A stretch of DNA of 64,000 bases from contig NZ_JBLZNC010000002.1 in the NCBI RefSeq assembly GCF_048553715.1, positions 124,001 through 188,000 of the forward strand, in the 5' to 3' direction. Positions 1 through 9,030 of the stretch are shown piece by piece. Below the pieces are notes generated by a model that ran no database searches, had not been told where the DNA came from, and worked only from the letters and a program-made list of their open reading frames with translations. Origin of the DNA: Sagittula sp048553715. Lineage in GTDB: Bacteria; Pseudomonadota; Alphaproteobacteria; Rhodobacterales; Rhodobacteraceae. The position numbers and the translations under genes are program-made. How positions within the stretch are numbered: the first letter of the stretch is position 1; each line of letters starts with the position of its first letter.

Positions 1-72
1 CTGCTGAGCCACTACCAGCAAACCGGCTCTTTCCTGCGCGAAACGCCGGACGTGCCCCAAGATCAGGACTGA
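1..72 (+). CDS. 3' end of an unidentified protein (partial)
   Basis: A 23-codon open frame runs from the window edge to a TGA and ends in LRETPDVPQDQD. It is too short to identify. A strong hairpin terminator starts 20 nt after the stop, which supports this being a real rightward gene end convergent with the dioxygenase gene. Everything upstream lies outside the window. Confidence 0.4.
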   Translation: MLSHYQQTGSFLRETPDVPQDQD

Positions 73-91
73 GGTCATCAGTATCAAACGA

Positions 92-121
92 AAACGGGCA
101 AAGGTCGTCCTTTGCCCGTTT
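92..121. terminator. bidirectional Rho-independent terminator
   Basis: Perfect stem AACGGGCAAAGG / CCTTTGCCCGTT with a TCGT loop. T-rich tracts follow on both strands (TTTGTTTATG rightward, TTTTCGTTT leftward). It sits between two convergent gene ends and can serve both. Confidence 0.85.
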
Positions 122-196
122 GTTTATGTGCGCTGGGGTGTCCGCGGTGGGTGATCCGCGCGGGCAGCGGGCGTGGGGCCCCCTGCCCGCCTTGGG

Positions 197-1069
197 TCAC
201 TCCCCCTTGGCCACCAGTTTGAAATCGAAATCCACCCGCGACCACGCATCGGGCACCTGACCGGACAGGGCGAACCCCTCGGGGAAGCTGCCTGCCGGTT
301 GCGGGGCGTAGTGCATCACCAGATCCTCGCGCACGCCGAACACCGTATCCTGATCGAGATAGGGATCATCCTCGGGGAAGACCTCTGTGACCAGATCGCG
401 GTAGCCATCGGCCTTGATGATGAAATGCAGATGCGACGGACGCCACGGATGCCGTCCCGCCGCATTCAGGATCTGCCCCACCGGACCATCAGTCGGCACG
501 GTATATTCCACGGGCCGCACAGTGGTGAAGGCGTAGTAGCCGTCCTCATCCGCCGTCATCAGCCCGTGAAACGACATGATGTCCATGTCCGGGTCCTGAC
601 TGGAATACAGACCGTTCGGCGCGGTCTGCCAGATATCGAGCTGCGCATGCGGGATCGGCGCGCCGTTAAGGTCGCGGACATAGCCCTGAACCAGCAGAAC
701 CTCGCCCTCGAAATCCTCTTTCAGGTCGGCCCCGATCTCCATCGGCGGCGCGTCAGAGACATGGAACGGGCCAAGCACGCTCGACGAGGTCGCGTCCGGG
801 TGGGAGTTGATCATATCCACCAGCGACGACAGGCCCAGCACGTCGGAGAGCAGGACAAATTCGTTGCGTTCGGGCGTGGTGATCTGGCCGGCCCATTCCA
901 CGGCCTTCAGCCCTGCGCGCCATTCGTCATGGGTCAGCCCCACCTCGCGCGTAAAGGCGTGCAGATGCTTTGCCAGCGAGGACATGATTTCCTTGAACCG
1001 CGGATCGGTGTCCGGGCCAAAGTAGCCGGCAAAGACGTCAGAGATATTGTCGGGTGTTACGTTACGCAT
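197..1069 (-). CDS. intradiol ring-cleavage dioxygenase (hydroxyquinol/catechol 1,2-dioxygenase type)
   Basis: A 290-residue non-haem Fe(III) dioxygenase that cleaves a catechol-type ring between the two hydroxyls. It has the N-terminal helical dioxygenase domain (about residues 20-95) followed by the beta-sandwich catalytic domain. The four iron ligands are visible: Tyr155 (NGLYS), Tyr189 (EYTVPTDGP), and His213 and His215 (RPSHLHF). The N-terminal domain separates it from protocatechuate 3,4-dioxygenases. The exact substrate (hydroxyquinol versus catechol) cannot be read. It is the last gene of a leftward operon with a TRAP transporter, a nitroreductase and an FAH-family hydrolase, so its substrate is probably an imported aromatic or its quinol product. 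No maleylacetate reductase or muconate cycloisomerase is next to it. Confidence 0.88.
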   Translation of the reverse strand: MRNVTPDNISDVFAGYFGPDTDPRFKEIMSSLAKHLHAFTREVGLTHDEWRAGLKAVEWAGQITTPERNEFVLLSDVLGLSSLVDMINSHPDATSSSVLGPFHVSDAPPMEIGADLKEDFEGEVLLVQGYVRDLNGAPIPHAQLDIWQTAPNGLYSSQDPDMDIMSFHGLMTADEDGYYAFTTVRPVEYTVPTDGPVGQILNAAGRHPWRPSHLHFIIKADGYRDLVTEVFPEDDPYLDQDTVFGVREDLVMHYAPQPAGSFPEGFALSGQVPDAWSRVDFDFKLVAKGE

Positions 1070-1081
1070 GTGGTCGTGTCC

Positions 1082-2386
1082 TCACAAAAGGGCAAGGGAG
1101 AGAGAGGGAAAGGCGATCAGCAGGACGAGCACCACCAGCATGACGGCGGCAAAGGGCAAGGCCCCCATGAACACGTCCTTCAGCGTGATGCGCGGATCGT
1201 CCAGCGTCGCCTTGATGACAAAACAGGAGATGCCCAGCGGCGGGGTCAGCAGGCCGATTTCGGCCCCGATGACGGTGATGATGCCAAACCACACAAGGCT
1301 CAGCCCCATGGGTTCGATCAGCGGCAGAAACAGCGGCACCACGATCAGGATGATCGACGAAGTGTCGAGGATCGTGCCAAGGAACAACATCAGGATAACA
1401 TAGGCCACCATGATCAGCGCAAAGCTCAGATCGCTGGCCGCAAGGATCGCCTCAAGCTCCCTTGGGAGGCCCGCCAGACCAAGCATCCGGCTGTAGATCG
1501 AGGCGGCAGTGATCAAGAACAGGATGGCTGCCGTGATGTGGCCTGTTTCGATCAATGTGTCCCACAGCCCGCGCCACGTCATGGTGCGGCGCACGGCAGC
1601 GATCAGAAGGCCAAGCGCGGCGCCAGCGGCCCCCGCCTCTACCGGGGTCATGATGCCCAGATAGATGCCGCCGATGACGGTTACGATCAGGATGATCATA
1701 GGCAGGGTGCGGCGCGCAACCTCGGCCCAGCTCATCGGTTCGTAATCCTCCGCCGGACGGCCGCCTACGAATTTCGGCGTAAAGCGGCCCATCAGCCAGA
1801 TCGCCCCGATATAGGCCCCTGCCAGCATCAAGCCGGGGATGACGCCTGCAATGAACATCTCGCCCACGGATTGTTCCGCCACAAAGGAATAGATGATCAG
1901 CATGGCCGAGGGCGGAATGATCATGCCCAGCACCGACGATCCGGCCACCACCCCCACGGCAAAGCGCGGGTTGTAGTCGTATTTCAACATCTCGGGCACA
2001 GCCACCTTGGAGAACACCGACGCCGAGGCGATGGAGCTTCCGGTGACAGCGGCAAAGGCTGCGTTCGCCCCCACCGTGGCCATGCCGATGCCGCCCAGCA
2101 CCCGCCGGAAGGCCGCGCTCATGACCGCATAGATGTCAGAGCCAAGCCCCGCCTTTGACACCACCAGCCCCATGAAGCTGAACAGCGGTATCGTGGCAAA
2201 GGGATATTCCATCGCGCTTTCGCTGATGGTGATTTTCAGCAGGTTCAACGCAAGGGTGAAGTTGTCGCGCATCAGCCAGATCGACACAAAGGAGACGGCC
2301 GTCAGCGCGATGGGAATGTAGACGCCAAGATAGATCAGGGCCACGATGGCCAAGACCGAAACAGCGCCAATGTCTATGGGAGTCAC
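1082..2386 (-). CDS. dctM: TRAP transporter large permease DctM
   Basis: A 434-residue, very hydrophobic protein with about 12 membrane segments and the DctM signatures (GANAAFAAVTGSS, IIPPSAMLIIYSF, PPLGISCFVIKA). It forms the Na+-driven translocation channel of a tripartite transporter. The start is GTG at 2386 (VTPIDIG), inside the stop of dctQ (GTGA overlap). Longer upstream reading in this frame is non-membranous and overlaps dctQ. The stop lies 12 nt before the dioxygenase start. The cargo is unknown, but the operon suggests an aromatic or carboxylated compound. Confidence 0.9.
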   Translation of the reverse strand: MTPIDIGAVSVLAIVALIYLGVYIPIALTAVSFVSIWLMRDNFTLALNLLKITISESAMEYPFATIPLFSFMGLVVSKAGLGSDIYAVMSAAFRRVLGGIGMATVGANAAFAAVTGSSIASASVFSKVAVPEMLKYDYNPRFAVGVVAGSSVLGMIIPPSAMLIIYSFVAEQSVGEMFIAGVIPGLMLAGAYIGAIWLMGRFTPKFVGGRPAEDYEPMSWAEVARRTLPMIILIVTVIGGIYLGIMTPVEAGAAGAALGLLIAAVRRTMTWRGLWDTLIETGHITAAILFLITAASIYSRMLGLAGLPRELEAILAASDLSFALIMVAYVILMLFLGTILDTSSIILIVVPLFLPLIEPMGLSLVWFGIITVIGAEIGLLTPPLGISCFVIKATLDDPRITLKDVFMGALPFAAVMLVVLVLLIAFPSLSLALL

Positions 2387-2943
2387 AGGTCGGTTTCCCT
2401 TCCGGGTCGCAGGACTTTGAGGGCAAAGATGATCGCGCACAGGATGGCGCTGGCCAGAATGCACAGTTTGATCGGCCAGTAGGGTGCGGTGAACACACCG
2501 GGCGTGCCGAAATAATCCTGCGAGTGCCACATCTCGACGAAGATCGGATAGGACGCCACGGCAATCATCGCCATGACGGCAAAGGACAACAGGTCCACGG
2601 CGCGGCGCAACAGCCCCGCCAGACGGGGGGCGCGTGTCTCCAGCAGGCCCAGAAACCCGTCAGAGCGCGTCAGCCGCCCCGCACGGATCACATCCGGCAA
2701 TTGCAGGAACACGATCAGCACCATGGCGAATTGCACCAGCTCGACGGTGCCACGCAGCGGCGCATTGGCCAGCGTGCGCGCCAGCATGTCGTAGTTGACC
2801 ACCACAACCAGCGCCAGAACCATCAGCGTGCCAGAAGCATTGGCCCCCAGCGCCACAGCGCGCGCCAGCCACGCCGCAGCACCGTGCAGCCGCCGGTAGC
2901 CTGATGCTACCGGCGCACTGCTTTGGCCGTTTGGCCTGCTCAC
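2383..2943 (-). CDS. dctQ: TRAP transporter small permease DctQ
   Basis: 186 residues with the four-helix layout of DctQ: NYDMLARTLANAPLRGTVELVQ, split by helices, is the typical core around residues 50-72. It pairs with DctM and contacts the loaded binding protein. The start is GTG at 2943 and overlaps the dctP stop (GTGA). The gene in turn overlaps the dctM start by 4 nt, so P, Q and M are translationally coupled. Confidence 0.88.
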   Translation of the reverse strand: MSRPNGQSSAPVASGYRRLHGAAAWLARAVALGANASGTLMVLALVVVVNYDMLARTLANAPLRGTVELVQFAMVLIVFLQLPDVIRAGRLTRSDGFLGLLETRAPRLAGLLRRAVDLLSFAVMAMIAVASYPIFVEMWHSQDYFGTPGVFTAPYWPIKLCILASAILCAIIFALKVLRPGRETDL

Positions 2944-4010
2944 TGGGTCAGACCTGCGGTCCAGTCCCGCAAGGGCGCATCATCGCCGCTGACCTTTGCC
3001 AGATAGGCGGCCAGCATCTGCGATCCGGGCTTGCCCTTGGCATCCAGATCCGCAGCCCATTCGGCAGCGATATCAGGCAGGCTCGCGGCCCATGCGGCGC
3101 GCTGCTCGGCGCTCATGGGGACGATCTCGCCGCCCGCTTCGGTATAGGCGGCCTCGGCCTCTGCCGCGCGGTCCATGGCTACCTCTGCCACATGATCACG
3201 GTAGGATGTCGCCGCCTCGCGTATGGCGGTCTGGACCTCTTCGGGCAGCCCGTTGAAGAAATCCTTGTTCGCGGTCAACGTCTTGGAGTTCACAGCCCCC
3301 AGATCGGCGTCCAGCATGAACGGCCCCACCTCGGAGATCTTGAAGGTCGCCGCAGCCTCCGGCCAGAGCATGGCATGTTCCACCAGACCGGTCTGAAGCA
3401 TGTTGTAGAAATCGGTCAGACCGCCGCGCACACCGGCGGCGCCTTCGATGCCTTCCACATAGCGCAGGTTCATACCCGCCCCCGCGATCTTCGCACCTTC
3501 CAGATCCGCAACGGTTTCGACCTTTTCGGATGAAAACAGCTGGTAGGTGTCCAACACGACGCCGGTCGTCAGGTAGACTTGGTTCTGGGCATCGAATTCC
3601 TCGGCCATGGTGGGGAATTCCTGCGCGATCTCATCGACCGCACGCGCCACCACCCGCGCGTCCGAGGACACAAAAGGCGTCACCGCGGCAATCGCCTGAC
3701 TGGGCAGTTTCGAGCTGTGGAAAATGGTGGTGACAATGCCGATGTCGCCAAGACCCAGTTGCAGCCCTTCGAGCACGCCCTTGGGTTTGACCACCGTGCC
3801 ACCATAGCTTTCACGCCAGTCGATCTGGTAGTTGCCCGTCTCGGCCAGACGTTTGTCCACTTCGGGGATGAAATGGTTGGTCAGCTCCTGCACCCACATG
3901 GCGCGGGCGGGATAGCCGTCGATCATATTGATGGTGATCGTCTCTTGCGCCATCGCGGGCAAGGCCGCAGCCCCCGCCAACAGCGCCGCTGTAACAGTCA
4001 TGAAACGCAT
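2940..4010 (-). CDS. dctP: TRAP transporter periplasmic solute-binding protein DctP
   Basis: A 356-residue secreted binding protein. The ATG at 4010 is chosen because AGGAGGAAACCC stands directly before it and the protein then begins with a clean Sec signal peptide (MRFMTVTAALLAGAAALPAMA, cleaved near residue 21). An in-frame start 45 nt upstream would spoil both. It shows the long helical TRAP binding-protein pattern (GVLEGLQLGLGDIGIVTTIF; VADLEGAKIAGAGMN). It is the first gene of the P-Q-M unit, and a small GAAA hairpin precedes its ribosome-binding site. Confidence 0.9.
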   Translation of the reverse strand: MRFMTVTAALLAGAAALPAMAQETITINMIDGYPARAMWVQELTNHFIPEVDKRLAETGNYQIDWRESYGGTVVKPKGVLEGLQLGLGDIGIVTTIFHSSKLPSQAIAAVTPFVSSDARVVARAVDEIAQEFPTMAEEFDAQNQVYLTTGVVLDTYQLFSSEKVETVADLEGAKIAGAGMNLRYVEGIEGAAGVRGGLTDFYNMLQTGLVEHAMLWPEAAATFKISEVGPFMLDADLGAVNSKTLTANKDFFNGLPEEVQTAIREAATSYRDHVAEVAMDRAAEAEAAYTEAGGEIVPMSAEQRAAWAASLPDIAAEWAADLDAKGKPGSQMLAAYLAKVSGDDAPLRDWTAGLTQ

Positions 4011-4031
4011 GGGTTTCCTCCTCCCTATGGT

Positions 4032-4045
4032 GCGCCTTTCGGCGC
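4032..4045 (-). other. GAAA-tetraloop hairpin in the dctP 5' leader
   Basis: In the leftward transcript GCGCC-GAAA-GGCGC forms a compact hairpin about 10 nt before the dctP Shine-Dalgarno sequence, in the 107-nt spacer after the nitroreductase gene. No U-tract follows. It could protect the downstream transporter message as an RNA end, or be neutral. Confidence 0.45.
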
Positions 4046-4117
4046 GAAATGCCACGCCCGATTGTCGGGTCTGCGGCGTCGTTGGGTCGGGCGCGGCTCC
4101 TCTTCCGCGCCTGCCCC

Positions 4118-4768
4118 TCAGACAATCGTGTTCACATCGTCAAAGCCGAAGCGCGGCAACTTGCCGAAAAGGGCACGCTCATCAGCGTAGCCAATGTTAC
4201 ACAAAAAGTTCGACTTCCAGCCGGTGTCGGCAAAGAACTCTGCATCGACGATGTCATTTGAAAAGCCCGACATCGCCCCCACATCCAGCCCAAGCGCCCG
4301 CGCCGCGATCATGAAGTACGCGCCTTGCAATGACGAATTGCGCAAGGCCGTAATCTCGCAGTGCTCGGGCTTGTCGCGGAACAGAGGACGGCGGTCCTCA
4401 TGCGGAAAGGTCTCCGGCAGACGGGTCCAGAAGTTCGGGTCATAGGCGATGATCGTCGTCACCGGCGCCTGACGCATCTTGTCGATGTTCTTGTCCTTCA
4501 GTGCCTTGGCCAGCCGATCCTTGGCTTCTTCGCTGCGCACATGCACATAGCGCGCAGGCAACGTGTTCATCGATGTGGGGCCTGCGACCGTGATCTCATG
4601 CAGGGCATGCAGCATCTCGTCGGACACGGGCCGATCCGTCCAAGCGTAATGCGACCGCGCATCGCGCAGGATCAGATCAATGGACGCATCATCAAGCCGC
4701 GTGATCCGCTGGCGCAGGTCGCGCACCGCCGCCTGCGCGGTTTCGCGTGGGTCCAGTGTCACGTTCAT
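4118..4768 (-). CDS. nitroreductase-family FMN oxidoreductase (RutE/HadB-like)
   Basis: 216 residues of the nitroreductase fold. The combination NTLPARYVHV near residue 67 and SLQGAYFMIAARALGLDVGA in the C-terminal half is typical of the RutE/HadB group, which includes malonic semialdehyde reductase. FMN and NAD(P)H dependence follow from the family. Reducing malonic semialdehyde to 3-hydroxypropionate would fit the malonate genes across the divergent promoter. Reducing a quinone produced before ring cleavage would fit its own operon. The sequence does not decide between them. The start overlaps the stop of the FAH-family gene by 4 nt (ATGA). Confidence 0.78.
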   Translation of the reverse strand: MNVTLDPRETAQAAVRDLRQRITRLDDASIDLILRDARSHYAWTDRPVSDEMLHALHEITVAGPTSMNTLPARYVHVRSEEAKDRLAKALKDKNIDKMRQAPVTTIIAYDPNFWTRLPETFPHEDRRPLFRDKPEHCEITALRNSSLQGAYFMIAARALGLDVGAMSGFSNDIVDAEFFADTGWKSNFLCNIGYADERALFGKLPRFGFDDVNTIV

Positions 4769-5637
4769 TCTGCCGCCTGCGCCAAATCGGATTCGTCCAC
4801 GATGGGCGAGGCGCAGATGCCGATGCCTTCGATCTCGATCTCGATGACCTCACCGGGTTTCAGCCAGCGCGGCCCCGGCTTCTTGGCGTGACCCACACCC
4901 GGAGGCGTGCCCAGCGCGATCAGGTCGCCCGGTTCCAACGTGGTGAATTCGGACATGATCGCAATGGTCTGCGCCACGCCCCAGATCATGTTCGAGGTGT
5001 TCGAGCTTTGCAGGATCTCGTCGCCCACGCGGCTTTCGATCTTCAACCCCTTCGCCCCGTCGGGCAGATCGCCTTCGGTCACCACAAAGGGGCCAATCGC
5101 GCCGGTCTGGTCAAAGTTCTTGCCCGGTGTCCACTGATGCGTCTTGCGCTGGTAGTCGCGCACCGAACCGTCGTTGAACACCGTGTAGCCAAACACATGG
5201 TCGAGCGCGTCCGCCTCCGAGATATGACGCCCGCCTTTGCCGACGATCAGCATCAGCTCTGCCTCGTAGTCGAGCTTTTCCGAACAGTTGGGGCGCACCA
5301 GCGCCTCGCCCGCGGCCATGATGGACTGACGCGTACGCATGAACATCGCCGGATAGTCGGGAATGTCATAGCCGCCTTCCTTGATGTGTTCGATGTAGTT
5401 CAGGCCAAGGCACATGATCTTGCCCGGTGCCTCGACCGGCAGCGCGGGCGTCACTTCGGACACCGGCACTGTCTCGCCGGTTACATCGGCAGCTTGCGCC
5501 ATCAACGCATCCGATTCGATCAGTGCCTGCAAATCGGTCCCGACCTGCGGCAATGCCTCGGTCAGATTGGTGGCCACATCCCCGTCCACACGGAACACCC
5601 CGCGCTGGCCTGCCACTGTCCCCACAAGAATTTTCAT
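4765..5637 (-). CDS. fumarylacetoacetate hydrolase (FAH) family protein
   Basis: 290 residues of the FAH fold that hydrolyses C-C bonds in, decarboxylates or hydrates acylpyruvate-like acids. The metal-binding set is present: Glu125 and Glu127 (DYEAEL) and Asp156 (FNDGSVRDYQ). The glycine-rich GDLIALGTPPGVG loop is near the C-terminus. The ATG at 5637 is preferred because GAGGAGACGAC precedes it; an upstream in-frame ATG gives a charged extension. It is the first gene of the leftward operon, next to the palindromic control region. The substrate is probably an acid derived from ring cleavage, but the family is too broad for a firm call. Confidence 0.85.
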   Translation of the reverse strand: MKILVGTVAGQRGVFRVDGDVATNLTEALPQVGTDLQALIESDALMAQAADVTGETVPVSEVTPALPVEAPGKIMCLGLNYIEHIKEGGYDIPDYPAMFMRTRQSIMAAGEALVRPNCSEKLDYEAELMLIVGKGGRHISEADALDHVFGYTVFNDGSVRDYQRKTHQWTPGKNFDQTGAIGPFVVTEGDLPDGAKGLKIESRVGDEILQSSNTSNMIWGVAQTIAIMSEFTTLEPGDLIALGTPPGVGHAKKPGPRWLKPGEVIEIEIEGIGICASPIVDESDLAQAAE

Positions 5638-5688
5638 GTCGTCTCCTCTCAGATTTCCCTTTCTTTTGCCGATAAAAAATGTGTAGGT

Positions 5689-5709
5689 CAATAAATATCG
5701 ATATTATTG
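5689..5709. promoter_or_regulatory. AT-rich palindromic operator candidate between the divergent operons
   Basis: In the 82-nt divergent spacer, AATATCGATATT is a perfect 12-bp palindrome (5694-5705). It is extended by CAATA on the left and TATTG on the right, with one extra A in the left arm. It ends 11 nt before the YciI start codon. No regulator gene adjoins it. A shared repressor or activator site for both catabolic operons is the simplest reading. Confidence 0.5.
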
Positions 5710-5719
5710 GGAGGGAAAA

Positions 5720-6106
5720 ATGCCTGAATGGAGCAGCTATCTCGAAACGGCGCGGGGCCGCGGGGCGCTTGCGCTGGAACTCTATGTGACCATCACCACG
5801 CCTGAGGCAGACGGCCCGGCCATTCCGGACGTGCTGCCCGATCACCTCGCCTATCAGCGCAAATTGGAACAGGCGGGGCAGCTGTTTCTGGCGGGGCCGC
5901 TGTCGGATGAAACCGGCACCCAGATCGAGGGCGCAGGGCTGGTGATCTATCGCGCGCCCTCGCTCGAGGCCGCGCGGGCATTGGCCGATGGCGACCCGAT
6001 GCACGCCCGTGGCGCACGCAGCTACACCCTGCGCCGCTGGATGGTGAACGAGGGATCGCTGACGCTGGGTCTGGGCCTATCGACCGGTCAGGTGGCCCTG
6101 TCCTGA
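5720..6106 (+). CDS. YciI-like family protein
   Basis: A 128-residue alpha/beta ferredoxin-like protein with the YciI marks: a conserved His in DHLAYQRKLEQAG followed by LAGPLSD, and a DGDPMHARGA segment corresponding to the family ADPF region. Family members include small dehydrochlorinases such as TftG, which acts just before hydroxyquinol cleavage, so the dioxygenase across the promoter is suggestive. GGGAGGG stands 6 nt before ATG. It is the first gene of the rightward malonate operon; its role there is unknown. Confidence 0.75.
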   Translation: MPEWSSYLETARGRGALALELYVTITTPEADGPAIPDVLPDHLAYQRKLEQAGQLFLAGPLSDETGTQIEGAGLVIYRAPSLEAARALADGDPMHARGARSYTLRRWMVNEGSLTLGLGLSTGQVALS

Positions 6107-6165
6107 CGGCTTCGCAATTCCTCGACATTTCTTTGCAGTCTCGCCAATCACAAAGGAGCGGCCCC

Positions 6166-7476
6166 ATGCAGTTGATCCAGTCGACCTATCTGGTGGATCT
6201 GTTGTCCACGATCACGCTGCGCAATCGCACGTCACCGCGTGCCACAGATGCGCGCAGCCCGCAGGAACTGGCAGAGCTTTTGCTGACCGATCTGGGGGAT
6301 GTGTCCTCGTCCAAGGTGTCGCGCGCTTTGCTGGCGCAATACCGCGACATGACCGGAGATGAGAAATCCGCCTTTTTCCAGATGCTGGCGCGCGATTTCG
6401 ACATTGACCGCGACCGGCTCAAGGATCTTGCAGCCCGTTATGCCGACACCCCCACACCCGATACGCTGGCAGAGCTGACCGATTGCGCCGAGCCGCGCCG
6501 TCAGGAATTGCTGCGGCGACTGAACCGTGTGGCCGGGGCGACCGCCGATCTGGTGGCCATGCGCTGCGATCTGCTGGCACGGATCAAGGACGACCCCGCG
6601 CTCAAGGCCATTGATCTGGATTTCCTGCATCTGTTCCGGTCATGGTTCAATCAGGGCTTTCTGGTGCTGCGGCGCATCAGCTGGGACACGCCTGCGAGCA
6701 TTCTGGAAAAGATCATCGCCTATGAGGCGGTGCATGCCATCGACAGCTGGGACGATCTGCGCCGCAGGCTGCTGCCCGAGGACCGGCGCTGTTACGCCTA
6801 TTTCCATCCCGCCATGCCTGACGAGCCGCTGATCTTTGTCGAGGTCGCGCTGACCCACGGTGTCGCAAACAATGTCCAGGCCGTGCTGGCCGAAGATCGC
6901 GCAGCGCTTGACCCCGAGGACATCGACACGGCCGTGTTCTATTCGATCTCCAACTGCCAAAAAGGGCTGCGCGGCATCTCCTTTGGCAATTCGCTGATCA
7001 AACAGGTGGTCGAGGATCTGCATGGCGCGCTGCCGGGGTTGAAAACATTCGTCACCCTGTCGCCCATCCCCGGCTTTCGCGCATGGGCCGAGGGGCAGAT
7101 GTCCGCCCTGCCCGCCCCCGAGGCCGCCCCGCTGGCCGAGGCCATCCGCAGCGCCGAGACCGGCGAGGCCGGGGCCTACGCCCTGCGCAGCTATGTCGCG
7201 CGCTACCTGATCCTTGAACGCCACCGCCGCGGCGGGCCGCTGGACCCTGTGGCCCGCTTTCATCTGGGCAATGGCGCGCTGGTCCATGACATCCACATCG
7301 GTGCGGACCGTTCGGACAACGGCCTGCGCCAGTCCTGCGGGGCGATGGTCAATTACCTCTATGATCTCGACCAGATCGACCTCAACATCGAAAAACATTC
7401 CTCTCAAGGGACCGTCGCCCATGCGCGCGCTCTGGCGCCCTTGCTGAAATCCAACGCCGTTCCGGCCAAGACCTGA
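6166..7476 (+). CDS. matA: malonyl-CoA decarboxylase
   Basis: 436 residues. It converts malonyl-CoA to acetyl-CoA and CO2. The N-terminal half is helical. The C-terminal GNAT-like catalytic half holds the family signatures: YFHPAMPDEPLIFVEVALT, SISNCQKGLRGISFGN, TLSPIPGF, and FHLGNGA near the end. The ATG at 6166 has AAAGGAG 8 nt upstream and is preferred over an in-frame ATG 33 nt earlier. matB follows 9 nt after the stop, so the pair carries out malonate + CoA + ATP to acetyl-CoA. Confidence 0.95.
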   Translation: MQLIQSTYLVDLLSTITLRNRTSPRATDARSPQELAELLLTDLGDVSSSKVSRALLAQYRDMTGDEKSAFFQMLARDFDIDRDRLKDLAARYADTPTPDTLAELTDCAEPRRQELLRRLNRVAGATADLVAMRCDLLARIKDDPALKAIDLDFLHLFRSWFNQGFLVLRRISWDTPASILEKIIAYEAVHAIDSWDDLRRRLLPEDRRCYAYFHPAMPDEPLIFVEVALTHGVANNVQAVLAEDRAALDPEDIDTAVFYSISNCQKGLRGISFGNSLIKQVVEDLHGALPGLKTFVTLSPIPGFRAWAEGQMSALPAPEAAPLAEAIRSAETGEAGAYALRSYVARYLILERHRRGGPLDPVARFHLGNGALVHDIHIGADRSDNGLRQSCGAMVNYLYDLDQIDLNIEKHSSQGTVAHARALAPLLKSNAVPAKT

Positions 7477-7485
7477 GACACCACC

Positions 7486-8994
7486 ATGACCAATCACCTC
7501 TTTGATCCGCTATTTGGCCGCCACGCTGGCAGCACTGCCCCCTTTGTCACGCCCAAGGGTGGCGCGCCGCTGAGCTATGCGGCGTTTCTCGACCTGTCAG
7601 CGCGCATGGCGCACGTCTTTGACGGGCTTGGCCTGAAGAAGGGCGACCGCGTCGCGGTGCAGGTGGGCAAATCGGTGCCTGCGCTTGCGATCTACGCCGC
7701 CTGCCTGCGCAGCGGTCTGGTGCTGCTGCCGCTGAACACCGCCTACACGGTCGCCGAGCTGGAATACTTCCTTGGCGATGCGGAACCGGGGCTGGTGGTC
7801 TGCGACCCCGCCAAGGCCGATGGCCTGCAGCCGATCCTGCCCGAGGGCGCGACGCTTTTGACGTTGGACGCCACCGGCGCGGGCACGCTGATGGAGGCGG
7901 CGGACAAGGCCCCCGCCGACCACGCGCCCTTGCCCTGTGGCCCCGATGATCTGGCGGCGATCCTGTACACCTCGGGGACGACGGGACGGTCCAAAGGCGC
8001 GATGCTGACCCATGACAACCTGCTGTCGAATGCGCGCACGCTGGCGGAGCTGTGGCGCTTTACGGCGGATGACGTCTTGCTGCATGCGCTGCCGATCTTT
8101 CACACCCACGGGCTGTTTGTGGCAGTGAATGTCTGCGCCATGGCGGGGGCGTCGATGCTGTTCCACCCCGGCTTTGATCTGGACGCCATGCTGGCGGATC
8201 TGCCGCAGGCCAACACGCTGATGGGGGTGCCCACCTTCTACACACGGCTGTTGTCCGACGCGCGCTTCACCCGCGATGCCACGGCACATATGCGGCTGTT
8301 CGTGTCCGGCTCTGCCCCCCTGCTGGCGGAAACCCACGAGCAGTTCGAAGCCCGCACCGGCCACCGCATTCTGGAACGCTACGGGATGACGGAAACGAAC
8401 ATGAACGTCTCCAATCCCTATGAGGGCGAGCGGCGCGCGGGCACTGTTGGCTTTCCCCTGACCGGGGTCGATCTGCGCATCACCGATCCCACCAGCGGCG
8501 ATCCCCTGCCCGACGGCGAGATCGGCATGATCGAGGTGCGTGGCCCCAACGTATTCAAAGGCTACTGGCGCATGCCCGAGAAGACCGCCGAGGAGCTGCG
8601 CGGCAACGGGTTCTTCATCACCGGCGATCTGGGGCGCGTCGACGAGGACGGCTACGTCTCGATCGTAGGACGCCAGAAGGATCTGATCATTTCCGGCGGC
8701 TACAACATCTATCCCAAGGAAATCGAGGTCGTGCTGGACGAGATGCCGGAGGTGCTGGAAAGCGCTGTCATCGGCCTGCCGCATGCGGATTTCGGCGAGG
8801 CGGTGCTGGCCGTCGTGGTGCCTGCGCCGAACACCAGCCCCGACCCTGACGCCCTTTTGGAGGCGCTGCGCCCGCAGCTTGCCCGCTTCAAACACCCGCG
8901 CGCCATTCGCATCGTCGACGCCCTGCCCCGCAACACCATGGGCAAGGTGCAAAAGAACGTGCTGCGCGAGGCTTTTGCCACCACCCCGGCCTGA
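7486..8994 (+). CDS. matB: malonyl-CoA synthetase MatB (malonate-CoA ligase)
   Basis: A 502-residue member of the ANL adenylate-forming superfamily. The AMP-binding P-loop TSGTTGRSKGAML is at about residues 162-174, the YGMTETNMN motif near 295, the hinge-region GDLGRVDEDGY near 380-390, and the catalytic C-terminal lysine at Lys487 (NTMGKVQKN). The MatB assignment rests on the adjoining malonyl-CoA decarboxylase and TRAP genes and on the overall MatB-like sequence. Some relatives activate methylmalonate as well. Confidence 0.92.
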   Translation: MTNHLFDPLFGRHAGSTAPFVTPKGGAPLSYAAFLDLSARMAHVFDGLGLKKGDRVAVQVGKSVPALAIYAACLRSGLVLLPLNTAYTVAELEYFLGDAEPGLVVCDPAKADGLQPILPEGATLLTLDATGAGTLMEAADKAPADHAPLPCGPDDLAAILYTSGTTGRSKGAMLTHDNLLSNARTLAELWRFTADDVLLHALPIFHTHGLFVAVNVCAMAGASMLFHPGFDLDAMLADLPQANTLMGVPTFYTRLLSDARFTRDATAHMRLFVSGSAPLLAETHEQFEARTGHRILERYGMTETNMNVSNPYEGERRAGTVGFPLTGVDLRITDPTSGDPLPDGEIGMIEVRGPNVFKGYWRMPEKTAEELRGNGFFITGDLGRVDEDGYVSIVGRQKDLIISGGYNIYPKEIEVVLDEMPEVLESAVIGLPHADFGEAVLAVVVPAPNTSPDPDALLEALRPQLARFKHPRAIRIVDALPRNTMGKVQKNVLREAFATTPA

Positions 8995-9030
8995 GGAGAC
9001 CGGATCACATATCATCGGGAGGAGAAAACG

